A DNA stretch of 64,000 nt from Oceanobacillus alkalisoli (GCF_021556485.1 NZ_JAKGBW010000002.1:248001-312000); one strand, 5' to 3'. Shown: positions 16,628 to 28,865, counted from the first letter of the stretch. A program made the numbers and translations. The notes: a model not told the origin generated them from the letters alone.

Positions 16628-16662
16628 AGGGATAGTAGTCTGTTGCTGCTATCCCTATCTTT
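16628..16662 (+). terminator. Intra-operon hairpin between appA and appB
   Basis: AGGGATAGTAG (16628-16638) pairs with CTGCTATCCCT (16646-16656), one G.T pair, followed by a mixed T-rich tail. Such a hairpin can stabilise the binding-protein mRNA or partly terminate, giving more binding protein than permease. Confidence 0.6.
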
Positions 16663-16701
16663 ATCTACACATAAGAAGTTTTACAGAATGAGGGTGGAAA
16701 A

Positions 16702-17703
16702 ATGGTAACCTATATAATTCGCCGCATGCTGATGCTTATTCCTGTATTAATTGGAATGACGCTCATTACCTTTTCAATCGTTCATCTCATTCCAGGTAAC
16801 CCTGCACAGGTTATCTTAGGTGAAACAGCAACGGCAGATGCAATTGCAAATTTAGAAGAGACGATGGGGTTGAATGAACCATATTTTGTCCAATATTGGC
16901 ATTATATATTAGATATTTTACAAGGTGATTTGGGCACATCACTTCGTTCCAAGGCGGAAATCTCAACCGAAATTATTCCGTACATAGCAGCGACCTTCGA
17001 ACTTACGCTGTTTGCGATGGTCTTTGCAATTATAGTCGGGGTTAATGCTGGAATTATTAGCGCTTGGAAACAGAATTCATGGTTTGATTTAGCGGCTATG
17101 CTCATTGCATTAATCGGAGTATCTATGCCTGTGTTTTGGTTAGCTCTTATGGAACAGTGGGTATTTGCTCAAGAGCTTGGCTGGCTGCCTGCTTACGGAA
17201 GACAAGATAGCCGAGATCCGATTGCAGCAATTACTCATCTCTATGTATTGGATTCGTTAATTCACCTTGACTTTGCCAGAACAGGTACGATATTGAAACA
17301 TTTAATTTTGCCAAGTATCGCACTTGGAACGATTCCGATGGCAATCATTGCGCGGATGACCAGGTCAAGCATGCTCGAAGTAATGAAATCGGATTATATT
17401 CGTACGGTTCGCGCGAAAGGGTCTGGACAATTTCTAGTAATCTATAAGCATGCTTTGAAAAACGCGATGATTCCCGTCATTACAGTAATTGGGCTGCAAA
17501 CTGGTGTGCTCTTAGGTGGTGCAATTTTAACGGAAACAATCTTCAGTTGGCCGGGTATCGGCAGATATGTTTATGAAGCGATTAATTACCGGGATTACCC
17601 GGTAATCCAATCCGGGATATTAGTTATAGCATTCATTTTCGTTATAATTAATTTATTTGTTGATATTTTATACAAAAAACTTGACCCAAGGATTAAGTAT
17701 TAG
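16702..17703 (+). CDS. appB: Oligopeptide ABC importer permease (AppB/DppB-like)
   Basis: The 333-residue inner-membrane subunit has a first membrane helix at residues 9-30 with the family phrase FSIVHLIPGNPA, then five further helices. The EAA coupling loop near RTVRAKGSGQ (about 235-245) contacts the ATPases. LGGAILTETIFSWPGIGRY near the C-terminus is diagnostic for the DppB/OppB family. ATG follows AGGGTGG. It forms the heterodimeric channel with AppC. Confidence 0.92.
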   Translation: MVTYIIRRMLMLIPVLIGMTLITFSIVHLIPGNPAQVILGETATADAIANLEETMGLNEPYFVQYWHYILDILQGDLGTSLRSKAEISTEIIPYIAATFELTLFAMVFAIIVGVNAGIISAWKQNSWFDLAAMLIALIGVSMPVFWLALMEQWVFAQELGWLPAYGRQDSRDPIAAITHLYVLDSLIHLDFARTGTILKHLILPSIALGTIPMAIIARMTRSSMLEVMKSDYIRTVRAKGSGQFLVIYKHALKNAMIPVITVIGLQTGVLLGGAILTETIFSWPGIGRYVYEAINYRDYPVIQSGILVIAFIFVIINLFVDILYKKLDPRIKY

Positions 17704-17715
17704 GGGGTGGTGTGA

Positions 17716-18642
17716 ATGAAGCTAGATGAAAAAAACACAGAACAACTTGTACCGAATCCTGCAATGGATGGCCAGTCAATCGGTTATGATGAGATGGAAG
17801 CTGCCTCACCATGGAAAGATTCATTTCGTCAATTGCGGAAAAATAGATTAGCGGTTATCGGGCTTTCGGTCATTATATTTTTTATTTTGGTTGCGATATT
17901 TGCGCCCTTGTTCACATCATACACCTATAATGAACAAAATCTTGCAAACCGGTTACATCCGCCCTCTGGGGAATATTGGTTTGGTACCGATCATTTAGGG
18001 AGAGATATTTTCACAAGGCTTGTTTACGGGGCAAGGGTATCTTTGATGGTAGGCTTTATCGCTGTTACAGGTGCACTAGTGTTCGGGACATTTCTAGGTA
18101 TTGTCGCTGGTTATTTCGGCCGCTGGGTTGATATGATCATTTCCCGAATTTTTGATATTTTACTAGCTTTCCCAAGCATCCTATTAGCAATCGCAATTGT
18201 TGCGATTCTAGGACCATCTTTGCAGAATGCTTTACTGGCAATTGCGATTATTAATGTACCGATCTTCGGCAGGCTTGTCAGATCCCGCGTAATCAGTCTC
18301 CGGGAAGAAGAGTATATTATGGCGGCGAAAGCTCAGGGGATGAAGCATGGCAGGATTCTATTTCAACATATCTTGCCGAATAGCGTAGCTCCAATTATCG
18401 TCCAGTCGACACTTGGTTTTGGTACGGCGATATTAGAAGCGGCAGCATTAGGTTTCCTTGGATTAGGCGCACAGCCGCCGACACCTGAGTGGGGGCAGAT
18501 GCTTGCAGATTCCAGAGACTTCATCCAACTCGCACCATGGACTGTCATCGTCCCAGGAATCGCCATCGTCCTCGTCGTCCTGGGCTTCAACCTAATCGGC
18601 GACGGCCTCCGAGACGCTCTAGATCCAAAAATGAAAAATTAA
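17716..18642 (+). CDS. appC: Oligopeptide ABC importer permease (AppC/DppC-like)
   Basis: The 308-residue second permease subunit has an N-terminal cytoplasmic extension of about 40 residues, a first helix at about 44-64, then the family's FGTDHLGRDIFTRLVYGARVSL phrase. The EAA loop is around EEEYIMAAKAQG, and GFLGLGAQPPTPEWGQML is near the C-terminus. The start is 12 nt after appB with GGGGGTGGTG. Last gene of the operon; the large inverted-repeat element follows. Confidence 0.92.
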   Translation: MKLDEKNTEQLVPNPAMDGQSIGYDEMEAASPWKDSFRQLRKNRLAVIGLSVIIFFILVAIFAPLFTSYTYNEQNLANRLHPPSGEYWFGTDHLGRDIFTRLVYGARVSLMVGFIAVTGALVFGTFLGIVAGYFGRWVDMIISRIFDILLAFPSILLAIAIVAILGPSLQNALLAIAIINVPIFGRLVRSRVISLREEEYIMAAKAQGMKHGRILFQHILPNSVAPIIVQSTLGFGTAILEAAALGFLGLGAQPPTPEWGQMLADSRDFIQLAPWTVIVPGIAIVLVVLGFNLIGDGLRDALDPKMKN

Positions 18643-18718
18643 GCAGTCTTCATTAATTCCTAATCTAAACCAACACTATCATTCAGCGTAAGTATTCGAA
18701 ACTCACTTCTGGGGGTCC

Positions 18719-18892
18719 GCAGTCCAGACACCTCTCGCACCTGCTGAGCGGCTGGCAAGTCTCCTCGCGCTAACGCGCTGCGGGGTCTCGCCAGGCTTAC
18801 CTCCGAACAGGAAGTTCTAATGCCGGCGTTGGTCACAGGACGTGACCGTTCTTAGCCGGCCTCCTGCAGGAGTCTCGAGGTGTCTGGACTGC
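18719..18892. repeat. GC-rich hairpin module 1 of the intergenic element
   Basis: GCAGTCCAGACACCTC (18719-18734) is the exact reverse complement of 18877-18892. Inside are further stems, e.g. CGCGC-TAAC-GCGC (18766-18778) and text such as GGCGAGACCCCGCAGCG on the reverse strand. This resembles a repeat dispersed in many copies in Bacillaceae genomes (recalled, not checked). Confidence 0.7.
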
Positions 18893-18998
18893 TACCAGGA
18901 AAGGTCAAATTTAGATCACTGTTTATTATTCCGTAAATGCAATCTTTACACTGATGTAGTGATGGAATAATATCAATTTATCATAATCATCTTCACCA

Positions 18999-19128
18999 GT
19001 TCAGTTGCCCGAGGGACGGTGACTCCTACGGTAAAAGCACGTGTCCAGGCCTGAGCAGGAAGCGGTTCTCTTCCGAGGAGTCTGAGGCCGTGCCTAAGGA
19101 TGCGCATCCGTCCCCCGGGCAACTGAAC
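18999..19128. repeat. GC-rich hairpin module 2 of the intergenic element
   Basis: The 21-nt arm at 18999-19019 (GTTCAGTTGCCCGAGGGACG...) pairs with 19108-19128 with a single mismatch. The inner sequence is also partly self-complementary. It is unlike module 1 in sequence but similar in size and GC content. Confidence 0.7.
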
Positions 19129-19260
19129 GGCGATTAGAGAGCAAACCATAAGAACGCGCAAAATACTTACGCTGTATGAATGTGTGAGATAAATGAAGGA
19201 GGGGTTATCAATCTTTGTGCAAAATGATTTATCATTATATAGTGGAATCAGGGATATTTT

Positions 19261-20559
19261 ATGGAGAAGGGGTTGTCTGTTTTGAAGCAACACTTGGTCC
19301 AGCAGCAAACAATCCAGCATAAACTGAACCAGTCACTCATCCAGTCTATCCAAATGCTTCAGTTTACTTCAACTGAATTATATGAATATATTAATGAAAT
19401 AGCAAAAGATAATCCGTTAATTGAAGAAGTTATCTATGACGCAGATGGACGCCAGCCGACTTATCAAGCATCTGATACGTTTTCCCTCGAAGCGATGAAT
19501 TCGAGTGAGAAAACGCTATATGACCAGTTAAAGGAGCAATTACTGAATATCGATATCCCGAAAGAGTTTATTCCAATTGTTGAATTTGGGATCGATTCCC
19601 TGAATGAAAATGGCTATTTGGAAATAACGCTTGAAGATTGGGCCAGTGCTTGCAATACGACAACTTCAATAACGGAAGAGGCTTTACATATTATTCAGCA
19701 ACTCGAACCACGAGGTATTGGTGCCAGACATCTCGGTGAATGTATTTATCTTCAGCTTTATGAGATGGATGGTTATCGTTCTTTTATGGAAGATTTGCTC
19801 ATCCACCATTTAGACTGGATTGCCGATTTTAACTTTTCTGTGATAGAGGAAACGTATGGAATTACAAGGGAAGAATACAATGAATTAGTCAAGCTTATTC
19901 AAACTTGCGATCCTAAGCCTGGCAAACTGCTGGATACGACGCAGGTGGAATATATTGTTCCTGAAGCGAAGATATGGAAGGTTCAAGCGAAGTGGAAAAT
20001 TACTTTCCATCATTGGACAGTTCCGAAGTTGGTGATCGATTCAACTTATAAGCAAATGGCGGACAAAGAAGTGGAAAAGTTTTTAAAGTCCAAACGAGAG
20101 CAGCTGCAATGGCTTGAAGGGGCGCTGAAGTATCGAACGGCTACGATCGAACTTGTCATACGTGAGATTGTAAAGAAGCAGATCGACTTTTTTGATTACG
20201 GTATCCTTCACTTGGGGTCGATGACATTAAATGATGTTGCTGACGAGCTTGAATTGCATCCTTCAACAATCAGCCGAGCGATTAACAACAAGTATGTCGA
20301 AACACCACACGGAATTTATCCGTTAAAGTTCCTTTTTCAATCTGGAATTGAACAGGAAGATGGGAAAAAAGCGACAATTGTTCTGAAACATTTGATCCAT
20401 CAAATAATTGATGGGGAAGACAGAACCCGGCCGTTATCAGATGAGAAGATAAGGAATAAATTACAGGAAAAATATTCGGTCCAGCTTGCGAGAAGAACAG
20501 TGATGAAATATAGACAGGAATTAAATATCCCCGCTTCATTTAAACGAAGAAAGGAGTAA
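19261..20559 (+). CDS. rpoN: RNA polymerase sigma-54 factor
   Basis: The 432-residue sigma-54 (SigL) directs RNA polymerase to -24/-12 promoters and needs AAA+ activators. Region I at the N-terminus is Gln/Leu-rich (QQQTIQHKLNQSLIQSIQML), the core-binding domain follows, a helix-turn-helix is near HPSTISRAINNKYV (about 325-340), and the RpoN box ARRTVMKYR is about 20 residues from the C-terminus. The start is uncertain: ATG 19261 has little ribosome site, while TTG 19282 has GGAGAAGGGG upstream and is my preferred alternative. The glutaredoxin-like gene follows 7 nt later. Confidence 0.93.
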   Translation: MEKGLSVLKQHLVQQQTIQHKLNQSLIQSIQMLQFTSTELYEYINEIAKDNPLIEEVIYDADGRQPTYQASDTFSLEAMNSSEKTLYDQLKEQLLNIDIPKEFIPIVEFGIDSLNENGYLEITLEDWASACNTTTSITEEALHIIQQLEPRGIGARHLGECIYLQLYEMDGYRSFMEDLLIHHLDWIADFNFSVIEETYGITREEYNELVKLIQTCDPKPGKLLDTTQVEYIVPEAKIWKVQAKWKITFHHWTVPKLVIDSTYKQMADKEVEKFLKSKREQLQWLEGALKYRTATIELVIREIVKKQIDFFDYGILHLGSMTLNDVADELELHPSTISRAINNKYVETPHGIYPLKFLFQSGIEQEDGKKATIVLKHLIHQIIDGEDRTRPLSDEKIRNKLQEKYSVQLARRTVMKYRQELNIPASFKRRKE

Positions 20560-20566
20560 TGAACAG

Positions 20567-20815
20567 GTGCATATTATATTTTACACAAAGGAAAACTGCT
20601 CATTATGTGATGAAGCAGAAGCATTACTATCTACTTTTGAAATCGACTATCCTCATACATTGGAAAAACGGGATATCCACGCAAAGGATGAATGGCTTGC
20701 GGAATACCAGCTTCAAATTCCAGTACTAGAAATTAACGGTGAACAAATGAATTGTGAAGAAATCAGCTACAATATAATGGAAGCTTTCCTTAAAAAACAT
20801 TCGGAGAGAGATTAG
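20567..20815 (+). CDS. Glutaredoxin-like thiol protein
   Basis: The 82-residue product has a thioredoxin fold with the redox motif CSLC (residues 10-13, in FYTKENCSLCDEAE) and the cis-Pro region LQIPVLEINGE. It belongs to the short glutaredoxin family (DUF836) of Firmicutes. It probably reduces disulfides in the cytoplasm; the partner is unknown. GTG start behind AAAGGAG, cotranscribed with rpoN, with a terminator over its end. Confidence 0.85.
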   Translation: MHIIFYTKENCSLCDEAEALLSTFEIDYPHTLEKRDIHAKDEWLAEYQLQIPVLEINGEQMNCEEISYNIMEAFLKKHSERD

Positions 20816-20840
20816 GTTAAACTAATTTCTCTCTTTTTAT
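20803..20840 (+). terminator. Terminator after rpoN-glutaredoxin unit
   Basis: GGAGAGAGATTAG (20803-20815) pairs with CTAATTTCTCTCT (20822-20834) with two G.T pairs, followed by TTTT. Confidence 0.8.
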
Positions 20841-20851
20841 GTTCCTTTTAG

Positions 20852-20926
20852 TTGTAAAAATAAATCACTATGATATAATCGTAAATGAAGAGGGACATAA
20901 ATTGACTAGTATGGACATAAGTTGTC
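20852..20926 (+). promoter_or_regulatory. cggR-gapA promoter with CggR operator
   Basis: TTGTAA (20852-20857), a 16-nt spacer and TATAAT (20874-20879). Downstream lie two direct repeats, GGGACATAAATTGAC (20892-20906) and TGGACATAAGTTGTC (20912-20926), spaced about two helical turns apart. CggR is known to bind tandem repeats downstream of its promoter as a roadblock, relieved by fructose-1,6-bisphosphate; this layout fits. Confidence 0.75.
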
Positions 20927-20945
20927 CAGTAGAAGGAGTAGCGGT

Positions 20946-21965
20946 ATGAAAGCAATCGTTAATCTTCAGAAACAACTTGTACCAGATTTGCTTCACGTAT
21001 TAGAAGAACGTTTCGCGATTCTGCAAAGTGTCAGTCTCTTCCATCCAATTGGAAGGCGGGCACTCAGTGAAAATGTGGGATTAACAGAACGTCAAGTCCG
21101 CAGTGAAGTTGACTTTCTCCAAGAACAAGGATTGCTTGAGATTACGAGTAAAGGGATGTATGTCACGAAGGAAGGCAAGCGTCTGCTAGAGGAACTGACA
21201 GAATTTATGAGTGAATTAAAAGGAATCCATGTTTTAAGAGAACGTTTAAAGGAAAAACTATCTCTAGACAAGGTAATCATTGTCCCGGGGAACAGTGATG
21301 AACAAGAATGGGTAAAACAGGAAATGGGTAAGGCGTGTATTTCCTATTTGAAATCCATTATTACTGCGAATAATACGATTGCTGTTACAGGTGGCAGTAC
21401 GATTGCTGCAGTTGCTGATGTCATGACCCCTCTTAATAAAGAGGAAGATTATCTTTTTGTGCCTGCGCGAGGTGCGCTTGGCGAAAAAGTTGAGAATCAG
21501 GCGACGAGAATTGCTGAAGAGATGGCTAAGAAATCCCGCGGTAATTATAGCTTACTCTATGTCCCGGACCCACTAAGTGAAGCAGCGTATCTGAGTTTAA
21601 TGGAAGAGCCGTCTATTCAGGCGATTGTGGATAAAATTCAACAAGCAGATATTGTCCTGCATGGTGTCGGAGATGCCCTTAAAATGGCGAATCGCCGTAA
21701 GACACCTCAAAGAGTTCTCGATAAACTAAAAGAGAATGAAGCAATTAGTGAAGCTTTTGGATATTATTTTGACCAAAAGGGTAATACTGTTTACAGGGTC
21801 CGTACTGTTGGACTTCATTTGCATGACTTAAAAGAAATTGGTCATGTCGTGACGATTGCAGGCGGAAAATCAAAGGCCAAAGCGATTGCGTCTTATTTTG
21901 AAGCAGGGAAAAGTGATCTTTTAATCACGGATGAAGCCTGCGCAGAAGCGATTTTAAAAGGCTAA
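20946..21965 (+). CDS. cggR: Central glycolytic genes regulator CggR
   Basis: This 339-residue repressor of the SorC/DeoR family has an N-terminal winged helix (about residues 20-85, ERFAILQSVSLFHPIGRRALSENVGLTERQVR) and a C-terminal sugar-phosphate-binding domain with VTGGSTIAAVA, VPARGALGE and GKSKAKAI loops. It represses the gapA operon when fructose-1,6-bisphosphate is low. ATG 20946 is chosen for the AGAAGGAG site. The operator repeats lie just upstream, so it autoregulates. First gene of the glycolytic operon. Confidence 0.93.
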   Translation: MKAIVNLQKQLVPDLLHVLEERFAILQSVSLFHPIGRRALSENVGLTERQVRSEVDFLQEQGLLEITSKGMYVTKEGKRLLEELTEFMSELKGIHVLRERLKEKLSLDKVIIVPGNSDEQEWVKQEMGKACISYLKSIITANNTIAVTGGSTIAAVADVMTPLNKEEDYLFVPARGALGEKVENQATRIAEEMAKKSRGNYSLLYVPDPLSEAAYLSLMEEPSIQAIVDKIQQADIVLHGVGDALKMANRRKTPQRVLDKLKENEAISEAFGYYFDQKGNTVYRVRTVGLHLHDLKEIGHVVTIAGGKSKAKAIASYFEAGKSDLLITDEACAEAILKG

Positions 21966-22014
21966 ATACCTTTTAAATATAAATTTATCAACAAAACATC
22001 TTTTATAAATTTAG

Positions 22015-23037
<1,023 letters not shown>

Positions 23038-23065
23038 TTACAATCGGCTAATTGTAAATGCACAA

Positions 23066-23104
23066 AAAGCGGAGGAGGAAAAGTCATCCTCCTTCGCTTT
23101 TTTT
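23066..23104 (+). terminator. Terminator between gapA and pgk
   Basis: AAAGCGGAGGAGG (23066-23078) pairs with CCTCCTTCGCTTT (23088-23100), one G.T pair, followed by T's. It likely splits cggR-gapA from pgk-eno or is partly read through. Confidence 0.85.
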
Positions 23105-23286
23105 CCTTTTAAAAAACAGGCTGGAAATCCAACGTACATATTAAAAATATTTAATATCCAATTATTCAACGAATTTCAATGAATCACAAGCGTTTCATTT
23201 ACGCCTGGTATATAATGATGGATGAAAAGCAAAATATAAAGCAATGTAACAAAAATTTTGCAAAAACCATTTGGGAGGTTGATGAT

Positions 23287-24468
23287 TTGAAGAAGAAGAC
23301 AATGAAAGACTTCGATGTAAAAGGGAAGAGCGTACTATGCCGCGTTGACTTGAACGTTCCGATGCAGGACGGGAAGGTGACGGATGATACGAGAATCAAA
23401 GCAGTAATCCCGACAATTGAATATTTGACGGAGCAAGGTGCCAAAGTAATTTTGGTAAGTCATTTAGGCCGACCAAAAGGGGAAGTAGTAGAAGAATTAA
23501 GATTAGATCCTGTTGCAGAACATTTAAGCAACCTGCTTGGTAAAGAAGTATTAAAAGCAGATAAAGTATTTGGAAAAGAAGTGGAAAATGCCGTTTCCGA
23601 AATGCAAGAAGGGGGTATTCTTCTTCTTGAGAATGTTCGTTTTGAAGCAGGTGAAGAGAAAAACGATCCAGCACTAGCCGAAGAATTCACGAAGTTCGCG
23701 GATCTCTTTGTGAATGATGCTTTCGGAACCTCTCACAGAGCACATGCTTCAACAGTAGGTGTTGCAGAGAAGCTGCCAGCAGCTGCGGGATTCTTAATGG
23801 AAAAAGAAATTGAAATACTTGGTAATGCACTGGAAAACCCGAAACGTCCGTTCACAGCAATTATTGGTGGAGCAAAAGTTAAGGATAAGATTAATGTAAT
23901 CGATAATCTGCTCGACAAAGTAGACAACCTGATTATCGGTGGCGGACTGGCTTATACATTCGTTAAAGCTCAAGGTCATGAGGTTGGAAAATCGCTTCTT
24001 GAAGAAGATAAAATTGACCTGGCCAATGAATTTATAGCAAAAGCCAAAGAGAAGAATGTCAACTTTCTTATGCCGGTTGATATTGTAGTCGCTGATGACT
24101 TCTCAGATACAGCAGATACAAAAATTGTACCTGTAAATGAAATTCCAGCGGATTGGGAAGGGCTTGATATTGGATCGGAAACCCGGGAAATCTACCGCAA
24201 AACGATTCAAGAGTCTGCGTTGGTTTTATGGAATGGACCGATGGGTGTCTTTGAAATGAATTCTTTTGCTGGCGGGACGAGGGAAGTTGCCAAGGCCCTT
24301 GCTGAAACAGAAGGATTCTCGATTATCGGTGGTGGAGACTCGGCTGCAGCAGTTGAGCAATTTGGTTTCGCTGGACAGATGGATCATGTGTCAACTGGTG
24401 GAGGAGCATCTCTTGAATTTATGGAAGGGAAAGTTCTGCCAGGTATCGCAGCATTAGATGAAAAATAA
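23287..24468 (+). CDS. pgk: Phosphoglycerate kinase
   Basis: The 393-residue enzyme transfers phosphate from 1,3-bisphosphoglycerate to ADP. The family start K-T-x-x-D-x-D-V-K-G-K and the signature [14 protein letters not shown] support TTG 23287 (GGGAGG upstream); a longer upstream frame from 23179 is not homologous text. The domain-closing SHLGRP, the hinge, and the nucleotide-binding [12 protein letters not shown] and [11 protein letters not shown] are all present. First of the pgk-tpiA-gpmI-eno unit. Confidence 0.95.
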   Translation: MKKKTMKDFDVKGKSVLCRVDLNVPMQDGKVTDDTRIKAVIPTIEYLTEQGAKVILVSHLGRPKGEVVEELRLDPVAEHLSNLLGKEVLKADKVFGKEVENAVSEMQEGGILLLENVRFEAGEEKNDPALAEEFTKFADLFVNDAFGTSHRAHASTVGVAEKLPAAAGFLMEKEIEILGNALENPKRPFTAIIGGAKVKDKINVIDNLLDKVDNLIIGGGLAYTFVKAQGHEVGKSLLEEDKIDLANEFIAKAKEKNVNFLMPVDIVVADDFSDTADTKIVPVNEIPADWEGLDIGSETREIYRKTIQESALVLWNGPMGVFEMNSFAGGTREVAKALAETEGFSIIGGGDSAAAVEQFGFAGQMDHVSTGGGASLEFMEGKVLPGIAALDEK

Positions 24469-24485
24469 GTAGGGAGTGTGAAACT

Positions 24486-25247
24486 ATGCGTAAAAATGTA
24501 ATTGCAGGAAATTGGAAAATGAACAAAACAGCTAGTGAAACAAAGGAATTTGTCGAGGCAATCCGGGAAAAGGTTCCGGCAAATGACAAGGCTGAAGCTA
24601 TCATTTGTGCGCCGTTTCCTTATTTGCCAGCATTAGTAGAAGCAACGAATGGTACAGAAATTAAAGTATCTGCCCAAAATATGCATTTTGAAGATAGCGG
24701 TGCGTTCACTGGAGAAGTAAGCCCGGTCATGCTGAAAGATATCGGTGTAACCCATGTTGTCTTGGGACACTCCGAACGCAGAGAACTATTTGCAGAAACG
24801 GATGAAACAGTTAATAAGAAAACGAAAGCGGCTCATGCGCACGGATTAACACCAATCGTTTGTGTTGGGGAGAGCCTTGAGCAAAGAGAAGCGAATGAAA
24901 CGGTAGAACTTGTTCAGAGCCAAGTTACAGCAGCATTGAAAGATTTATCAGCTGAACAAATAGCGGAGACGATCATTGCTTATGAGCCTATTTGGGCAAT
25001 CGGTACAGGCAAGACTGCATCAAGTGAAGATGCGAATGAAGTATGCCGTGAAATTCGTAATGTCATTAAAGAACTTACATCAGAAGAAACAGCGGATAAC
25101 GTAATTATCCAGTACGGCGGCAGTGTGAAGCCGGCAACGATTGATGAATTATTAAGCCAGTCCGATGTAGACGGTGCGTTAGTTGGCGGTGCGAGCCTAG
25201 AAGCGGATTCTTTCTTATCCCTTGTGGAGGCAGGTATGAATGAATAA
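24486..25247 (+). CDS. tpiA: Triosephosphate isomerase
   Basis: The 253-residue TIM barrel interconverts dihydroxyacetone phosphate and glyceraldehyde-3-phosphate. GNWKMNK holds the substrate Lys, LGHSERR the catalytic His, and [11 protein letters not shown] the catalytic Glu with the mobile loop; YGGSVKP and GALVGGASL bind phosphate. The end overlaps the gpmI start by 8 nt. Confidence 0.96.
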   Translation: MRKNVIAGNWKMNKTASETKEFVEAIREKVPANDKAEAIICAPFPYLPALVEATNGTEIKVSAQNMHFEDSGAFTGEVSPVMLKDIGVTHVVLGHSERRELFAETDETVNKKTKAAHAHGLTPIVCVGESLEQREANETVELVQSQVTAALKDLSAEQIAETIIAYEPIWAIGTGKTASSEDANEVCREIRNVIKELTSEETADNVIIQYGGSVKPATIDELLSQSDVDGALVGGASLEADSFLSLVEAGMNE

Positions 25248-26778
25248 AGATAAATTAGCAGCTCTAATCATTCTGGATGGCTTTGCTATACGGGATGAAG
25301 TAAAAGGAAATGCGGTAAAACTAGCAAAAACTCCAAACTTTGATCGATATTGGAATGAATATCCCCACAATCAATTGACTGCAAGCGGAGAAGCAGTCGG
25401 ACTGCCAGAAGGCCAAATGGGGAACTCGGAAGTCGGACACTTGAATATCGGTGCTGGGCGTATTGTTTATCAAAGCCTGACCCGGGTGAATCTGGCAATT
25501 CGCGAAGGCGACTTCTTCCAGATTGAAGCTTTCCTTCAGACGATTCATAAAGCGAAGACCGATCAAAAAGCACTCCATCTATTCGGATTGTTGTCAGCTG
25601 GAGGCGTTCATAGTCATATTAGCCATTTATTCGCCCTTTTGGAACTTGCCAAAGCGAATGATTTGGAAAATGTCTATGTACATGCTTTCTTGGATGGACG
25701 AGATGTAGGTCCGAAAACAGCTGCTGAATATATTCGTCAAACGGAAGAGAAAATGCAGGAGTTGGGTGTCGGGAAGTTTGCAACAGTTTCCGGCCGTTAT
25801 TATTCGATGGACCGGGATCATCGCTGGGACCGCGTGAAGAAAACGTACGACGCAATGGTACACGGGAAAGGCCCGACTTATCAGCATCCGCTCGATGTCG
25901 TCTGTGAGTCCTATGAGCATGGAGTATTTGACGAATTCGTCGAGCCATCCGTCATCATGGATGAAAATGAAGACCCAGTTGGTTTAATTGAAGATAATGA
26001 TTCAATCATTTTCTTCAACTTCCGTCCAGACCGGGCGATTCAAATCACGAAAACATTTACGGACGCAGATTTCCGTGACTTTGAACGTGGTGAAAATGTT
26101 CCTCAGGATATTGATTTCGTCACATTTACGAATTATAGTAATGATATAAATAGTGCAGTTGCATTTGGTCCAACTGATTTGAAGAATACGGTCGGAGAAG
26201 TCCTATCCGATAATGGATTGAACCAACTCCGAATTGCCGAAACAGAAAAATATCCGCACGTCACGTACTTTATGAGTGGGGGACGTCACGAAGAATTCCC
26301 TGGTGAAAAACGAATATTGATTGATTCACCAAAAGTAGCTACCTACGATTTGCAACCAGAAATGAGTGCCTATGAAGTAACGGACGCGTTACTGCAGGAA
26401 CTTGAAGAAGGTAACCAGCAAGCAATTATCTTGAACTTCGCCAACCCGGATATGGTCGGGCATTCCGGAATGCTAGAGCCGACCATTCAAGCAATTGAAG
26501 CAGTGGACGAATGTTTAGGTAAGATTGTTGATAAAATTCTCGAGCTTGGTGGTAAAGCGATTATTACAGCTGACCATGGTAACTCCGATGAGGTCATGAC
26601 GCTTGATGGAGACCCAATGACAGCACATACGACAAATCCGGTTCCGGTCATCGTGACCGAGCAGGATGCGGAATTACGAGATGGTGGAATTTTAGCTGAT
26701 TTAGCACCAACCTTGCTTGATTTATTGGATGTGTCTAAACCAGAAGAAATGACCGGTAATTCCTTATTGAAAAAGTAA
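25240..26778 (+). CDS. gpmI: 2,3-bisphosphoglycerate-independent phosphoglycerate mutase
   Basis: The 512-residue manganese enzyme converts 3- to 2-phosphoglycerate. It has an alkaline-phosphatase-like fold with metal Asp in [12 protein letters not shown], the phosphoserine in [16 protein letters not shown] (Ser about 62), DGRDVGPKT, and C-terminal metal ligands [12 protein letters not shown] and [10 protein letters not shown]-like text. In spore formers its Mn/pH dependence links it to dormant-spore 3-PGA storage (known for Bacillus). Coupled to tpiA by overlap. Confidence 0.95.
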   Translation: MNKDKLAALIILDGFAIRDEVKGNAVKLAKTPNFDRYWNEYPHNQLTASGEAVGLPEGQMGNSEVGHLNIGAGRIVYQSLTRVNLAIREGDFFQIEAFLQTIHKAKTDQKALHLFGLLSAGGVHSHISHLFALLELAKANDLENVYVHAFLDGRDVGPKTAAEYIRQTEEKMQELGVGKFATVSGRYYSMDRDHRWDRVKKTYDAMVHGKGPTYQHPLDVVCESYEHGVFDEFVEPSVIMDENEDPVGLIEDNDSIIFFNFRPDRAIQITKTFTDADFRDFERGENVPQDIDFVTFTNYSNDINSAVAFGPTDLKNTVGEVLSDNGLNQLRIAETEKYPHVTYFMSGGRHEEFPGEKRILIDSPKVATYDLQPEMSAYEVTDALLQELEEGNQQAIILNFANPDMVGHSGMLEPTIQAIEAVDECLGKIVDKILELGGKAIITADHGNSDEVMTLDGDPMTAHTTNPVPVIVTEQDAELRDGGILADLAPTLLDLLDVSKPEEMTGNSLLKK

Positions 26779-26784
26779 TTATAA

Positions 26785-28101
<1,317 letters not shown>

Positions 28102-28113
28102 ATAAGATATGTG

Positions 28114-28155
28114 AAAAATATCCTGGACTTGTTCTGAGTCTAGGATATTTTTGTC
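28114..28155 (+). terminator. Terminator after eno
   Basis: AAAAATATCCTGGACT (28114-28129) pairs with AGTCTAGGATATTTTT (28137-28152), one G.T pair. Confidence 0.88.
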
Positions 28156-28206
28156 TTCTGCTATGTTTTAGCGCTATAATAAGTAATATCGGAAAGGGGA
28201 ATCGGA

Positions 28207-28782
28207 ATGAATCTCTTACGTACAATTAAAGAACGACGCTCTACCTTAAGCTTTAAGAGTGAAAAAATTGAACTCTCCACGTTGAAGGAAATTTTTACAT
28301 ATGGTTCCTACGCACCGACACATTACATGACGGAAGCATGGAGAATGAAATTATATCAAGGAGAGGGGAAAGAACATCTCATCCAAGCAATTATTGAAAG
28401 TTATCAGCGTTCAGGCATGCTTCCAACCGGCAATTCTGAGAAGACACTGCGTTCGAGGGCATCGATTGCTGATTTTCTGCTTACCATCCCGCATCACGCT
28501 TTAATTTATTACGAAATCCCGGGTGACCCAATTCGCAATGAAGAAGACTATTCATCGATTGCGGCGTTTATTCAAAACTCTCAACTTGCTGCCTGGGAGT
28601 ATGGTATCGGTATGCTCTGGACGATTACACCTTATATGCATGATGAACAGTTTATAGAGAAAATAGGACTGGAACGTGATAAACATAAAGTAGTGGCCGT
28701 ACTGCAAATTGGCTATCCGGATAAAACAACGAGGGATAAAGGAAGAACTTCTGTTGAGAAGTGGATGGAGGTGATTGAATAG
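28207..28782 (+). CDS. Nitroreductase family flavoprotein
   Basis: The 191-residue FMN-dependent oxidoreductase of the NfsA/FRP fold has an N-terminal KERRSTLSF phosphate-binding segment, the YGSYAPTHYMTEAWRM strand and helix, and a C-terminal IGYPDKT. These proteins use NAD(P)H to reduce nitro compounds, quinones or flavins; the natural substrate is unknown. GGAAAGGGGAATCGG precedes ATG. Single gene facing the lipase gene. Confidence 0.85.
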   Translation: MNLLRTIKERRSTLSFKSEKIELSTLKEIFTYGSYAPTHYMTEAWRMKLYQGEGKEHLIQAIIESYQRSGMLPTGNSEKTLRSRASIADFLLTIPHHALIYYEIPGDPIRNEEDYSSIAAFIQNSQLAAWEYGIGMLWTITPYMHDEQFIEKIGLERDKHKVVAVLQIGYPDKTTRDKGRTSVEKWMEVIE

Positions 28783-28826
28783 GGGCATAAAACAGAAATG
28801 CTATAATTCACGATCAGTCTATAAAA

Positions 28827-28854
28827 GTGGACCATTATCGACTGGTCCACCTTT
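28827..28854 (-). terminator. Shared terminator between convergent genes
   Basis: GTGGACCA (28827-28834) and TGGTCCAC (28843-28850). The T-run lies on the reverse strand, so it mainly serves the lipase gene; on the plus strand it is followed by CTTT only. Confidence 0.7.
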
Positions 28855-28865
28855 AGGCTTCATTT

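Larger units (their letters stand above)
18684..19174. repeat. Composite inverted-repeat element of about 490 bp
   Basis: CAGCGTAAGTATT (18684-18696) and AATACTTACGCTG (19162-19174) form a perfect 13-bp outer inverted repeat. Between them lie two unrelated GC-rich hairpin modules (18719-18892 and 18999-19128) and an AT-rich spacer. No convincing gene is inside. The structure recalls a non-autonomous, MITE-like element or nested insertion of dispersed Bacillaceae repeats. Target duplications could not be fixed by eye. Confidence 0.6.

Noticed and set aside
18973-19320. Reverse-strand frame of 115 residues across the inverted-repeat element and the rpoN start
   Set aside because: It reads through hairpin module 2 and overlaps rpoN, with no family text or ribosome site; it is an accident of GC-rich repeat sequence.
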